Translations under genes and position numbers: made by a program
The notes under the pieces: model-generated
The model's database searches: none
What the model was told of the DNA's origin: nothing
The model's input: only the letters and a program-made list of their open reading frames with translations
NCBI GenBank assembly: GCA_024399015.1
Contig: JAKSIC010000010.1
Coordinates: 33,389-97,388 of the forward strand
Reading direction: 5' to 3'
Length of the DNA stretch: 64,000 bases
From: Fibrobacter sp.
Lineage (GTDB): Bacteria > Fibrobacterota > Fibrobacteria > Fibrobacterales > Fibrobacteraceae
Part shown: positions 34,063 through 43,000 of the stretch, piece by piece
How the letters are laid out: every line of letters begins with the position of its first letter
Position numbering within the stretch: the stretch's first letter is position 1

Positions 34063-35097
34063 ATGGCACGTATGCGCGTTCTCGTTTTGATGGGTGGTCC
34101 TTCCACCGAACATGATGTTTCCGTGGTCAGCGGTACCGGTGTGGTCCGCGCAATGAACCCGGACAAGTACAACATCCATCCTGTTCTCATCGACAAGGAC
34201 GGCACATGGCACTGGTCCTCCCGCGAGCTATCCCCCTACCAGAAGGACAACTTCTCCGTGAACTATTTCCGCGGTCTGGAAGGCACTGCCGCCAACACCA
34301 AGAAGAACCCCGCCCTCTCTGAACTTCCGGATGCAGACATCGCATTCCTGGCTCTCCACGGCAAGTGGGGCGAAGACGGCCACGTGCAGGCTCTCCTTGA
34401 AAACTGGGGCATTCCCTACACCGGTTGCGGCCTCTTGGCTTCCGCCCTCGCCATGGACAAGATCAAGTCCAAGGAAATCTACCGCGCCAACGGTATTCCC
34501 ACTCCGGCATACCGCGTTATTTGGAAGCACGACTTTACCGGCGACACCTTGGTAAGTGTTGCAGACGAACTGGGATTCCCCCTGGTCATCAAGGACCCGC
34601 TGGGCGGTTCCTCCATCGGTATCGGCATCGCCAAGGATCTTGACGAAGCAGGCAAGATTGCACAGGACCTCTTCAAGGATTCCAACCGTCTTCTCTGCGA
34701 AAAGTTCATTGCCGGTGGCGAAGCTAGCTGCGGCTACATCGAAGGTGAAAAGCCCCTGCCGCCTACCGAAATGCGCATGACCACTCGCGAATACTTTGAC
34801 TACGAAGCCAAGTACAATGGCGAATGTAAGGAAGTCACCCCGGCAGAATTTGCTCCGGAACTGACCGCTCGCATTCAGGAATTGGTGAAGAACGCTCACT
34901 ACGCTCTGGGTGGAGCAGGCTACAGCCGTACCGACGTCCGTATCACCAAGGACGGCGAACTGTTTGCCATCGAAACCAATACCCTACCGGGTATGACTCC
35001 CACCAGCCTCCTCCCCCAGCAGGCTGCATGCAACGGCATTACCTACAGCCAGCTCATCGATATGATTATCGAAAAGAGCCTGTATATAAAAAGATAG
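34063..35097 (+). CDS. ddl: D-alanine--D-alanine ligase
   Basis: Ddl makes the D-Ala-D-Ala dipeptide for peptidoglycan. The 344-residue protein has VLMGGPSTEHDVSVVSG at the N-terminus, FLALHGKWGEDGHVQ, an ATP-grasp central part (PLVIKDPLGGSSIGI), and the C-terminal DVRITKDGELFAIETNT plus LPGMTPTSLLPQ, which hold the Mg and D-Ala ligands. Length is normal. AAAGAGGTTTTTC precedes the ATG; a second ATG three codons in is possible. It stands after a terminator and before a palindromic element, followed by tsaB. Confidence 0.96.
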   Translation: MARMRVLVLMGGPSTEHDVSVVSGTGVVRAMNPDKYNIHPVLIDKDGTWHWSSRELSPYQKDNFSVNYFRGLEGTAANTKKNPALSELPDADIAFLALHGKWGEDGHVQALLENWGIPYTGCGLLASALAMDKIKSKEIYRANGIPTPAYRVIWKHDFTGDTLVSVADELGFPLVIKDPLGGSSIGIGIAKDLDEAGKIAQDLFKDSNRLLCEKFIAGGEASCGYIEGEKPLPPTEMRMTTREYFDYEAKYNGECKEVTPAEFAPELTARIQELVKNAHYALGGAGYSRTDVRITKDGELFAIETNTLPGMTPTSLLPQQAACNGITYSQLIDMIIEKSLYIKR

Positions 35098-35207
35098 CGA
35101 GCTACCTTTTTAATTATGAATTACGAATTATGAATTATTAGATCAAGTAAGGCGGCAAGGCCGCGATTATTTAGTCTCGTACTTCATAATTCATACTTTG
35201 TAAATGA
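35097..35207. repeat. AT-armed palindromic repeat element, copy B
   Basis: GCGAGCTAC at the ddl stop codon, left arm of AATTATGAATTACG-type units (35111-35138), GC hairpin GCGGC-AAG-GCCGC (35152-35164), the shared decamer TCTCGTACTT (35175-35184) and a right arm with AATTCATACTTTG (to 35203). Same order and orientation as copy A at 21.5 kb. Confidence 0.75.
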
Positions 35208-35213
35208 GAGCAA

Positions 35214-35879
35214 ATGAAACTTGATCTTTTTGTAGACACATCCCGCAAGGGAATTTCCATGGCAGTGAGTGGCGAAGCCTCCAACGGCGCAGCACCGCTT
35301 TACGCAGAAATGGTTGACGCAGCAGCTCGCGGAGAAACGGCATCCTCCATTCTGGACGAATTGCTGAACCGTGTAGGCGCGACTCTTGATGACGTTAAGC
35401 GCGTCATGGTGACTTTGGGACCAGGCTCTTTCAGTGGTCTTCGTACTGGCGTGGCATTCTGCCAAGGTCTCTGCTTTAGCGGAAAGAGAAACCTTTATGG
35501 CGTCAGTTCCCTGCAAGCGTTGGAATGCTTCGGCACCGCCGAAGGATTTTCTGCAGACAAGGTCGCAGTCCTTATCAGAGCCCGCAACGGCTACTGGTAC
35601 TTGCGTCAAACCGTTGGTACAAAAGTCGAAGAACGCTTTATCTCTACCGAAGAAGTTCTTAGCAAGTTGGACGCAAACAAGCCTGCAATGCTGGTCGTAG
35701 ACGCAGCAGCGCTCGCAGATGAAGGCATTGGCGCTTTCATCAAGCAGAACGGCATCGCTACCGTAGACGAACAAGGTCAGGCTCTTTCTAAATGGGCACC
35801 GCTGTTTAACACCGTAAAGTCTAGCCTCATCCAAGAAGCCAACTACATCCAGCCATCCTACTTCGAAAAATTGAAGTAA
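35214..35879 (+). CDS. tsaB: tRNA threonylcarbamoyladenosine protein TsaB
   Basis: TsaB is the inactive-homologue partner that activates TsaD in making the t6A base next to the anticodon of ANN-decoding tRNAs. The 221-residue protein has the actin-like fold start LDLFVDTSRKGISMAV and the family motif VTLGPGSFSGLRTGVAFCQG (near residues 66-85). Length is normal. It is followed after 29 bases by rimI, a very common tsaB-rimI arrangement, which supports both calls. The palindromic element copy B lies directly before it, so the promoter must be in or near that element. Confidence 0.92.
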   Translation: MKLDLFVDTSRKGISMAVSGEASNGAAPLYAEMVDAAARGETASSILDELLNRVGATLDDVKRVMVTLGPGSFSGLRTGVAFCQGLCFSGKRNLYGVSSLQALECFGTAEGFSADKVAVLIRARNGYWYLRQTVGTKVEERFISTEEVLSKLDANKPAMLVVDAAALADEGIGAFIKQNGIATVDEQGQALSKWAPLFNTVKSSLIQEANYIQPSYFEKLK

Positions 35880-35908
35880 CTCGCAGGATATTAAAGAGGG
35901 ACGCGCCA

Positions 35909-36373
35909 ATGCCCATTCGCAAAATGGAACTGAAGGACATCCCTGCTGTTTTGGATATACAAAACGCGCTTTCTTTCCAGGATTGGAACGAACGCCAGAT
36001 GAAGCAGGAAATTTCCGCCAACTACACTTACGCTGTAGTGTATGAGAATAGTTTCTCGGAAATTCTTGGCTACGCCATTTTCCATTTACTCGGTCCAGAC
36101 ACAGAGCTGCTCAGCATTGCCGTAGGTGAAAAGGCACAACGTTCCGGCATTGGCAGCGAATTGCTCCTAAGCGGTTTTGCTCAATTGAATTTTGAAGACG
36201 GCGACTGCTGCTTCCTGGAAGTCCGCGAAAACAACCAGAAGGCTCGCCAGTTCTACGAGAAGTACGGTTTCCAGCTTTTTGGAATCCGCAAGAAATATTA
36301 TTCCGATGGAGAAAACGCAGCCTTGTACAAGGTTGAAAGTGCTTCACTCGGAGAAGTTTTTAAAGGAGTTTAA
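35909..36373 (+). CDS. rimI: GNAT N-acetyltransferase, RimI-like
   Basis: The 154-residue protein has the GNAT fold with the acetyl-CoA loop AVGEKAQRSGIGSELLLSG (about residues 73-91) and the C-terminal ENNQKARQFYEKYGFQLFGIRKKYY, typical of RimI, which acetylates the N-terminus of ribosomal protein S18. The N-terminal part, IRKMELKDIPAVLDIQ, is also usual. AAAGAGGGACGCGCC precedes the ATG. It sits between tsaB and the YdcF-like gene in one operon. Other protein N-termini as substrates are possible. Confidence 0.88.
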   Translation: MPIRKMELKDIPAVLDIQNALSFQDWNERQMKQEISANYTYAVVYENSFSEILGYAIFHLLGPDTELLSIAVGEKAQRSGIGSELLLSGFAQLNFEDGDCCFLEVRENNQKARQFYEKYGFQLFGIRKKYYSDGENAALYKVESASLGEVFKGV

Positions 36374-36375
36374 CA

Positions 36376-37272
36376 TTGGCTAAAATTCCTACCAAAAAAG
36401 AAAAGAAACGCGCCAAGCGAATCATCACAATTGCTGCCATCGTTTTTGTACTGTTGGTGATTGCCTTCTACCTCATCATGACCCAAAGTGGCCATTGGCT
36501 TGTAGACGACGATGAATTCGACCACGTCAAATGGGTTGCCGTTCTGGACGGTCAGTCCGCTGACCTGGAACGCAGCGACTACGCCGCATCACTCCTTGCC
36601 GAGGGGCGCGCTGATTCCGTATTGATTCTGGGACGTCGTTGTCTGCGTAACCGCAACAACGCTGAATTCTATGTGGAAGACTTCATGAAGCTGGGCGACT
36701 TCGATAGCAATGCCGTGTTCATGGTTCCTCACGACGATCCCTCTACCATCGGCGAAGCCTACACCATCATTCCCTGGCTCAAGAAGCACAAGGCAGACAC
36801 AGTTCTTCTCATTACGACCGCAGCGGCAACACACCGCGTCAAGAGAATCTTCACCAAGCTCTCTGGCGACTCTCCGGTTTTCCTGACAACAGACATTCAC
36901 AATTACCACTACAACGCAGACTCCTGGTACACCAATCGAGAATCTCGCAAGAATTGGCTTCGTGAATGGGCGGCCCTCGCTGTTTCCTACATCGATCTCT
37001 GGCCTGCAGGAAACCTGACTGAAAACGATTCCGCTTTCTACAAGTCCATTATTTCTGTCGCAGAAAATGAACGCAAGAAAGATCCCGTTGTTAACCTCCA
37101 GGACCTCTTGCCCAAGGTTCAAAAGAAGATTGCGGAAGCTACCCCGGACACCGTAAAAACAGAAGATGAAGATTCCTCCTCTTCCGTACAGCAGTCCTCT
37201 TCCTCCAGCGCCCAGAATAAGGACGACAAAAAAGAAAAGGAGCCCGCCAAGGCAGACTCCACGAAGAAATAA
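36376..37272 (+). CDS. YdcF/SanA-like DUF218 membrane protein with serine-rich tail
   Basis: The 298-residue protein starts at a TTG, two bases after the rimI stop, with GGAG seven bases upstream. One membrane helix (about 18-38) is followed by a DUF218 fold with WVAVLDGQSADLERSDYAA, DSVLILGRR, STIGEAY and LLITTAAATHRVKRIF, as in YdcF/SanA proteins linked to envelope integrity and vancomycin sensitivity in enterobacteria. The catalytic or binding role is not established. The last 55 residues are disordered and rich in Ser, Lys and Glu. It ends the tsaB-rimI operon and faces the GH9 gene. Confidence 0.78.
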   Translation: MAKIPTKKEKKRAKRIITIAAIVFVLLVIAFYLIMTQSGHWLVDDDEFDHVKWVAVLDGQSADLERSDYAASLLAEGRADSVLILGRRCLRNRNNAEFYVEDFMKLGDFDSNAVFMVPHDDPSTIGEAYTIIPWLKKHKADTVLLITTAAATHRVKRIFTKLSGDSPVFLTTDIHNYHYNADSWYTNRESRKNWLREWAALAVSYIDLWPAGNLTENDSAFYKSIISVAENERKKDPVVNLQDLLPKVQKKIAEATPDTVKTEDEDSSSSVQQSSSSSAQNKDDKKEKEPAKADSTKK

Positions 37273-37293
37273 TTTTCATCCTTCTTCAATTCT

Positions 37294-38982
37294 TTAGCAA
37301 CAAAGCATTGCAAGTACGGCCGTCAGCGGAGCATTCCAGTTGATGGCCGTTTCGTTACTGGCGAAAGAGCAACGTTCATCGGTGTAGGAATGTCCCGGCA
37401 GCGGGCTGGGATAATGAGGAGCACGATGACCGTCCTGACGATCGCAGTTAATACCACCAACAATCAAGCCAGGAATAGGTTCCCTAACGCCATCACCATG
37501 GCTTAAACGATGGTGCGGATGCTTGGGAGAGCTCCAGGCAGAACCAATCACAAAGCTACGGTTCACAGGATTGCGGCCATAGATAAAGTTGATCTGTTCC
37601 CTGCACCAATGATCCAGGGATTCTCCGTTAACTTCAGTACGCCACAGTTTTACAACAGCGAGTGTTAAAGCGTGGTTGGCAACGTCACCGTTGCTACCCC
37701 AGATAAACTTGCGGATGGAAAGGCCATAGGCATCATCCTTCTGCAGGCGAATGATTTCAGCCGCAGTGTTTTCAAGTGCCTTACGGGCTGCGCCCTGCAA
37801 TTCCAAATCAAAGTCCTGCAAAGCTAAAAGAATCCAGCCGAAGTTCTGCGTATCGCGCCAGTCCAGGCCAAGCTTCGGCGGATTATTCTTCATGTCGTCC
37901 AGCAGTTGGCCTCGGAATTCCTTGTCACGGGTATTGCAATAGAGGGCAGCACGAGTCCAGAAGAATTCATCGTCAAGATGTTCATCGCCATAGCCGCCGC
38001 TGCCTTCCGTATTGTGCGGCCATTCAACCGCAGGATTCTTCAATGCCCAGGCGTACGCACTCTGGGCAGCGGCGAGACACTTGTCTGCAAATTCAGAAAC
38101 GTCCTTGCGGTAAACCATTGCAGCCATGGCCAAGGCGCCAGCAAAATTCAGCGTAGAAGAAGTAGACTTGCCTAGCACCAAGCGCTTCTGCAATCTGTCA
38201 GAATCCACAGGAGAAACAAAAGCGTCCCAATGTTCCGGCGTTACCTTAAAGAATACGCCACCATCAACATCTTGCATACGCAGGAAGAAATCCAGTTCAA
38301 AACGAACTTCATCCTTCAAGCCATAAGGCAGTTCAAAAGTACCACCTTCGTTAATGCTCTTGACTTGACCATCACAAAGGCCACAAGCCAAAAGTAAGGT
38401 ACCTACAGAAACGCCACCATTCACAATGTACTTGCCGTAGTCGCCAGCATCATACCAGCCACCATGAGCATTCCAGCGGCCTTCGCGATTCATCATGGAA
38501 TGGAAGGCGATATCATCATCAAAATGGGCAGCAGGTCTGGCCCACTTGCCGGCAAACTTTTCCTCAAGTTCCACACCACTACGCTGGAAGTAGAAAGACT
38601 TGATATTGGCATTCAACTGACGTTCAATCCAAGCAGTACCGATTTCAAACTTTTCTGTTTCAAAGACAACCTTAGGAACAACACCTTCGCAACATTCCTT
38701 ACATTCGCAAATCTGAATGGTGCAAGAACCAGGCTTCTTTACATTAGAAAAATCACCAGTCCAGAGATTTTCTCCGGAATAGTCGCAAAGACCTTGGTGA
38801 TCAAAGGATCCTTCCCTAAAGGAATCCACGTGAAGAACACAGCCAGATTCATCTACAATACGGAATCTAAGTTTTCCAATGCCTTCTTGAGTGAATTTTT
38901 TCAACTCATCTGGGTTTACAAAGAAAACTTTGGCTGCATCAGGAGCGTAGCCAACATGATTATAACGAATAGGGAATTCCAT
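37294..38982 (-). CDS. Glycoside hydrolase family 9 enzyme without signal peptide
   Basis: The 562-residue protein has an N-terminal immunoglobulin-like cellulase domain (1-110; IRYNHVGYAPDAAKVFFV) and a GH9 (alpha/alpha)6 catalytic domain with GGWYDAGDYGKYIVNGG (the two Asp near residues 178-181), the PHHRLSHGDG stretch and SNETAINWNAP holding the general acid Glu near 543. GH9 enzymes cut beta-1,4-glucan. There is no signal peptide: the chain begins MEFPIRYNHVGY. A cytoplasmic or periplasm-adjacent cellodextrin-degrading role is therefore inferred. It is transcribed alone, convergent with the YdcF-like gene. Confidence 0.92.
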   Translation of the reverse strand: MEFPIRYNHVGYAPDAAKVFFVNPDELKKFTQEGIGKLRFRIVDESGCVLHVDSFREGSFDHQGLCDYSGENLWTGDFSNVKKPGSCTIQICECKECCEGVVPKVVFETEKFEIGTAWIERQLNANIKSFYFQRSGVELEEKFAGKWARPAAHFDDDIAFHSMMNREGRWNAHGGWYDAGDYGKYIVNGGVSVGTLLLACGLCDGQVKSINEGGTFELPYGLKDEVRFELDFFLRMQDVDGGVFFKVTPEHWDAFVSPVDSDRLQKRLVLGKSTSSTLNFAGALAMAAMVYRKDVSEFADKCLAAAQSAYAWALKNPAVEWPHNTEGSGGYGDEHLDDEFFWTRAALYCNTRDKEFRGQLLDDMKNNPPKLGLDWRDTQNFGWILLALQDFDLELQGAARKALENTAAEIIRLQKDDAYGLSIRKFIWGSNGDVANHALTLAVVKLWRTEVNGESLDHWCREQINFIYGRNPVNRSFVIGSAWSSPKHPHHRLSHGDGVREPIPGLIVGGINCDRQDGHRAPHYPSPLPGHSYTDERCSFASNETAINWNAPLTAVLAMLCC

Positions 38983-39083
38983 GCCCTAAGAATACATTTT
39001 AAGGAGCCCGCAAAGCAGACTCCTTTCACAAATTATTGTTTACCCAAGAAAACGCCAGGGAGTTTCCACCCCCATCGGCACCA

Positions 39084-39911
39084 TTAAACAGCCTTGCTAC
39101 GCATCAATTTGATTTCAGCGGCGTAACCAGGCAATTCGTTAGGAGTTTCCAGATAGAACGGCAAGTTTTTCAAAGCAGGATGGTTCACCACACCAACCAG
39201 AGCTTCCAAACCAATAAAACCCCCACCAATCACTTCGTGACGGTCCTTATGGCTACCCATGGGATTCTTGCTATCGTTCAGGTGAATGGCCTTAAGCTTG
39301 TTCAAGCCCACCACCTTGTCGAACTGTTCCAACACATCGTCCAGATGGTTTACAATGTCGTATCCGCCGTCAAAAACATGGCAGGTATCCATACAGACAC
39401 CCATCTTGTCAGAAAGCTCTACTCGGTCCAAAATAGCACGAAGTTCCTCGAAAGTTCTTCCAACTTCAGAGCCCTTTCCTGCCATAGTTTCCAAAAGCAC
39501 CGTAGTCTTCTGTTCCGGTTTCAGCAACTGGTTCAGCATGGAGGAAATGTAATCGATACCCACATCCACACCCTGCTTTACGTGGCTTCCCGGGTGGAAA
39601 TTATACATCGCTCCCGGAAAATGGTCCATGCGAGCCATATCGTCCTTCATCACGTCCAGAGCATACTGGCGAAGTCCTTCGTCTGCAGCACAAGCGTTCA
39701 GTGTATAAGGGGCATGGGCAAGAATCGGGGCGAAATTATTCGCTTCCAGCAAGGCAACAAGCTTTGACGCGTCTGCCTTGTCAAAAGGCTTTGCAGCCCC
39801 GCCACGGGGATTTCGGGTAAAGAACTGGAAAGTATCCGCACCAATGGAAAGTGCGGTCTGTCCCATGGCGAAAAAGCCGTCAGAAGAAGAAAGATGACAA
39901 CCGATATGCAT
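39084..39911 (-). CDS. nfo: Endonuclease IV
   Basis: Nfo cleaves DNA at abasic sites in base-excision repair. The 275-residue TIM barrel has the three-zinc site residues in [56 protein letters not shown] and [20 protein letters not shown], all in order. Length is standard (270-290). Its ATG overlaps the stop of the large barrel gene upstream (TAATG), an odd partner for a repair enzyme, so its expression is tied to that envelope operon. Confidence 0.95.
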   Translation of the reverse strand: MHIGCHLSSSDGFFAMGQTALSIGADTFQFFTRNPRGGAAKPFDKADASKLVALLEANNFAPILAHAPYTLNACAADEGLRQYALDVMKDDMARMDHFPGAMYNFHPGSHVKQGVDVGIDYISSMLNQLLKPEQKTTVLLETMAGKGSEVGRTFEELRAILDRVELSDKMGVCMDTCHVFDGGYDIVNHLDDVLEQFDKVVGLNKLKAIHLNDSKNPMGSHKDRHEVIGGGFIGLEALVGVVNHPALKNLPFYLETPNELPGYAAEIKLMRSKAV

Positions 39912-42900
39912 TAGAAATCGTAGTTCAAAGCAGCGATGAAGTACAGATCCTTGTATTCATCGGCACGATTATCCGGGCGATAATTGAACACGGCGCCAAC
40001 AGTCCAGTCGGTGTACAAAGACGGAGTATGATGAATTCTCAATGCAGCAGAACCATCAATATCCAATTCCATTTCACTGAACTTAACACCATCATTCTTG
40101 TACTTCAAGAAATTCTGGCGAACGCTACCATTCAAGGTAAGGTCAAGGAAATCCTCGGAAATCGGGAAGCTCATGTTGTCGGCCACAGTCCATTCAAATT
40201 CAGTCATATCGTTACGATTGTAAATCTTATAACGCGGAGTGAATGCAAAGGAGTTTCTGAAGTTATCAATCTTTGTAGACAAGGATATGGGATAACGCTG
40301 TTCAAAGAAATCACCACCATGGAAATAGTAGCCGAGAATGCCAAAGCTTTCATTAGAGAGTTTCAGATCCTTGATATTAGAATCATTCACGAACTTAGAC
40401 AAGTCAGTACGGTAAACCCACGCACCACCAATACGGAGTACATTATTGGGAAGATTTACCGTAACGCCAAGTTCAGCAACGTGCTTCAAAAGGCGTTCAT
40501 CGAACTGGTTTGCCAAATTGGAATCTTTGCGGAGTTCATAATACTGAGCCCAGCGAGCAGAGTCGATTTCCATTGTATCGCGAAGAGTTACAGTAGGCTG
40601 ATCCTTGCGGGCCTGGAACCAAGGATCGTCATACACCTTAGATTCTGCGGCGTAGTCGCCCTGAAGCTTCTGCGGGGTGCTGCGAGTTCTGTAGTCCACA
40701 GAATACTTCACATCCAAATTAACCTTATCGTTAATCTTGAAGCTGTTACCCAAGTAGGCGTTATGAATGTACAGAGCGCGGACACGGTCATCCCAATGTT
40801 CTCTCAAAGAATCCTTGTCAGCTCCGGAGAACATTCCCCATTCAGAAAATTCACCCATACCGAAAATGTTGTAGCCATTCTTTGTATTGGATGCGTTTTC
40901 CACATTCATGGTATAACCAAAGGTGAGCTTCCAGAAATCATTGATCTTCTGCTTCAAGTTACCACCAATCATACGGGTATTCTGAAGCAGGTCAGGAGAT
41001 CCGGCACTATAGTATTCGCCACCGACATAGCGGAAGAAGCCTTCAATAAAGGTGTATTCACTAGACCATTCATAGGATCCAGCTACAGCCCAGTGTTCAT
41101 AGCTCCAGAAGTCCTTATGAACAGGCTTGTCATCATGATCCTTATATTTCTTGGAAATTTCCTTCGCTTCGTCAAGGACTTCCTTCAATTTCTGAATTTT
41201 CTGTGACTTGGTCAACAACACATTTTCACCAAAGATTCCATCCAGTTCCTCTTCGGTCAAGCTGTTCACTTCCCTATCGTTTTTCATCAACTTATTCAAC
41301 AAGGAGAAGTTAGAAGAGTTCAAGCCTTGTTCAGCAAATACTTCGTTAACTGCACGAATCTTTGCTGCATTGGCAGTATCAGCTGCGCCAACAGCCACCT
41401 GACCATTCAACTTGATATCGCCCGGGAAGAACAACCAGTTACCATCTGCGAAGAAGTTATGGGTTGTCATCACAGGGCTGGATGTATTGACATCGGCATC
41501 CATACCATCGCGCAGCAGCGGATCCTCAAGGAAATCCTTGCTACCAATGAAGCCCAAGGTTCCATTGAAGCGGCTGTGCATGTTCCAACGGATCTTACCG
41601 CCAGCAACCATGTTCTGAGCCTCAGCTTCGCCGTCTTCTACGTAATCCTTGTAAATTTCGTAGTTCTTTTCACCCACGATCTTCGGAGCTCGATATTCAC
41701 CGCCAAAGGCAGAGATCTGAAACATAGGATCCTTGGGAGAATTGATGAAAATGTTCAAATCATAGGAGGCGCCAAACAAATTGATGCCGGCCAAGTAAAG
41801 CTGGCCTGCATTCAAGTCAATATCACCCAAGGCGGCACGCTGGTAACGGTCGGAGTAAATGGCCTGCAAGTTATGGACCGCGAACTTGTCCCAGGTATCA
41901 TTGGAAATGTCGGCAGAGAACTCGAAGGTTCTACCATCGGGAGATTCCATAAGGAGGCTTGCATTCCAGTTAGCAAAAGGACCTCCAACCTGGAAGTAGT
42001 TGATGTAACGTTTTCCCTTGGTAATGGTATCATTGTCAGAAATATAGGGCGTATCAGAATGATGATGACGGGTCATTACTTCATGATAGCCAAGAGCCAT
42101 ACCTGCATTACCGGAAACCTTCCATACAGAGTCAGAAGAGTTTTTCTTTTTAAAGGAAACCAGTTTCATGCCGTCAGCAAAAGGATTGCGCGGTTCTTCG
42201 CCCAAGGTAGCAGCGACCTGATCCAGTCCCTGGTCCAAGTCCTTATCATTGCCACTCAAGGATCTGCGAATATCTGCATCCGGAACATCCTTGGAAACAA
42301 AACCCTTACGGTTTCCCTGGATCAAGGTATTGCGCTGTTTTACGCGATTGTCACCAAAGTCAAGCAAGGCGACTTCGTTGTCTACCAACTTGGAAGACTG
42401 GAAAGAAACTTCAGAACCATCGGTTGCAACAACAGCCACACGGTTCTTTTCCAAAGTCGTACCATCAATGCTTACTGCAGCACTTTGTGTTGCCCAGACA
42501 GCAATGTTCTTGGTGTTGCGGATTTTACTCCACTGAATATCAGCAGAACCGTTACGAACATAGATTGCAGCCTTGTCAATGCCATCAAGTTCTGCATCAC
42601 GAATTTCCAGAGCGCCGCTTTCGACAACAAATCCGTACTCGGAATTGCTCATCTGCAATCCCTGCACTTCAGAACGCTTGATACCTGTAATTGTGACGCC
42701 ATTCCACTTGCCAGCGGAACTGGTGAATGTCACAGGATTGTTGGCCTCACCCATGATGGCGATAGAACCACCACGCACATCAAGACCTGCACCTTCATCG
42801 AAACGGACTTCAACACCCGCTTCCACAATAAGAGCCTTGCCATCAGGAACAACGATGGTTTCCTTTACGGAGAATGGCGAGTTGGCTTTCTTCAAGAACC

Positions 42901-43000
42901 CAGAAACAGCGCCACTCAATTCGGAACCATTTTCAACAGCAAAAGCACTCACGTGGAGTGCCATGAAAATTGCTGTTAGAGCCCAAACTCTAAACTTCAT
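39911..43000 (-). CDS. Large outer-membrane beta-barrel protein with beta-helix head
   Basis: The 1029-residue protein has a signal peptide (cleaved near residue 21), an N-terminal region of right-handed beta-helix rungs (about 45-235; [57 protein letters not shown]), then about 740 residues of alternating aromatic/polar strands typical of a large porin-like barrel, ending in [10 protein letters not shown] with the terminal Phe expected for outer-membrane insertion. It is not a TonB receptor: no plug domain or TonB box is seen. Its start overlaps the stop of the FecR-domain gene (TAATG). A role as a surface anchor, exporter or channel for the neighbouring FecR or cadherin proteins is inference. 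Confidence 0.7.
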   Translation of the reverse strand: MKFRVWALTAIFMALHVSAFAVENGSELSGAVSGFLKKANSPFSVKETIVVPDGKALIVEAGVEVRFDEGAGLDVRGGSIAIMGEANNPVTFTSSAGKWNGVTITGIKRSEVQGLQMSNSEYGFVVESGALEIRDAELDGIDKAAIYVRNGSADIQWSKIRNTKNIAVWATQSAAVSIDGTTLEKNRVAVVATDGSEVSFQSSKLVDNEVALLDFGDNRVKQRNTLIQGNRKGFVSKDVPDADIRRSLSGNDKDLDQGLDQVAATLGEEPRNPFADGMKLVSFKKKNSSDSVWKVSGNAGMALGYHEVMTRHHHSDTPYISDNDTITKGKRYINYFQVGGPFANWNASLLMESPDGRTFEFSADISNDTWDKFAVHNLQAIYSDRYQRAALGDIDLNAGQLYLAGINLFGASYDLNIFINSPKDPMFQISAFGGEYRAPKIVGEKNYEIYKDYVEDGEAEAQNMVAGGKIRWNMHSRFNGTLGFIGSKDFLEDPLLRDGMDADVNTSSPVMTTHNFFADGNWLFFPGDIKLNGQVAVGAADTANAAKIRAVNEVFAEQGLNSSNFSLLNKLMKNDREVNSLTEEELDGIFGENVLLTKSQKIQKLKEVLDEAKEISKKYKDHDDKPVHKDFWSYEHWAVAGSYEWSSEYTFIEGFFRYVGGEYYSAGSPDLLQNTRMIGGNLKQKINDFWKLTFGYTMNVENASNTKNGYNIFGMGEFSEWGMFSGADKDSLREHWDDRVRALYIHNAYLGNSFKINDKVNLDVKYSVDYRTRSTPQKLQGDYAAESKVYDDPWFQARKDQPTVTLRDTMEIDSARWAQYYELRKDSNLANQFDERLLKHVAELGVTVNLPNNVLRIGGAWVYRTDLSKFVNDSNIKDLKLSNESFGILGYYFHGGDFFEQRYPISLSTKIDNFRNSFAFTPRYKIYNRNDMTEFEWTVADNMSFPISEDFLDLTLNGSVRQNFLKYKNDGVKFSEMELDIDGSAALRIHHTPSLYTDWTVGAVFNYRPDNRADEYKDLYFIAALNYDF

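Noticed and set aside
41327..42979. 550-codon plus-strand frame opposite the large barrel gene
   Set aside because: The minus-strand protein has a signal peptide, coupled neighbours and a proper terminal Phe; the plus frame is a shadow.
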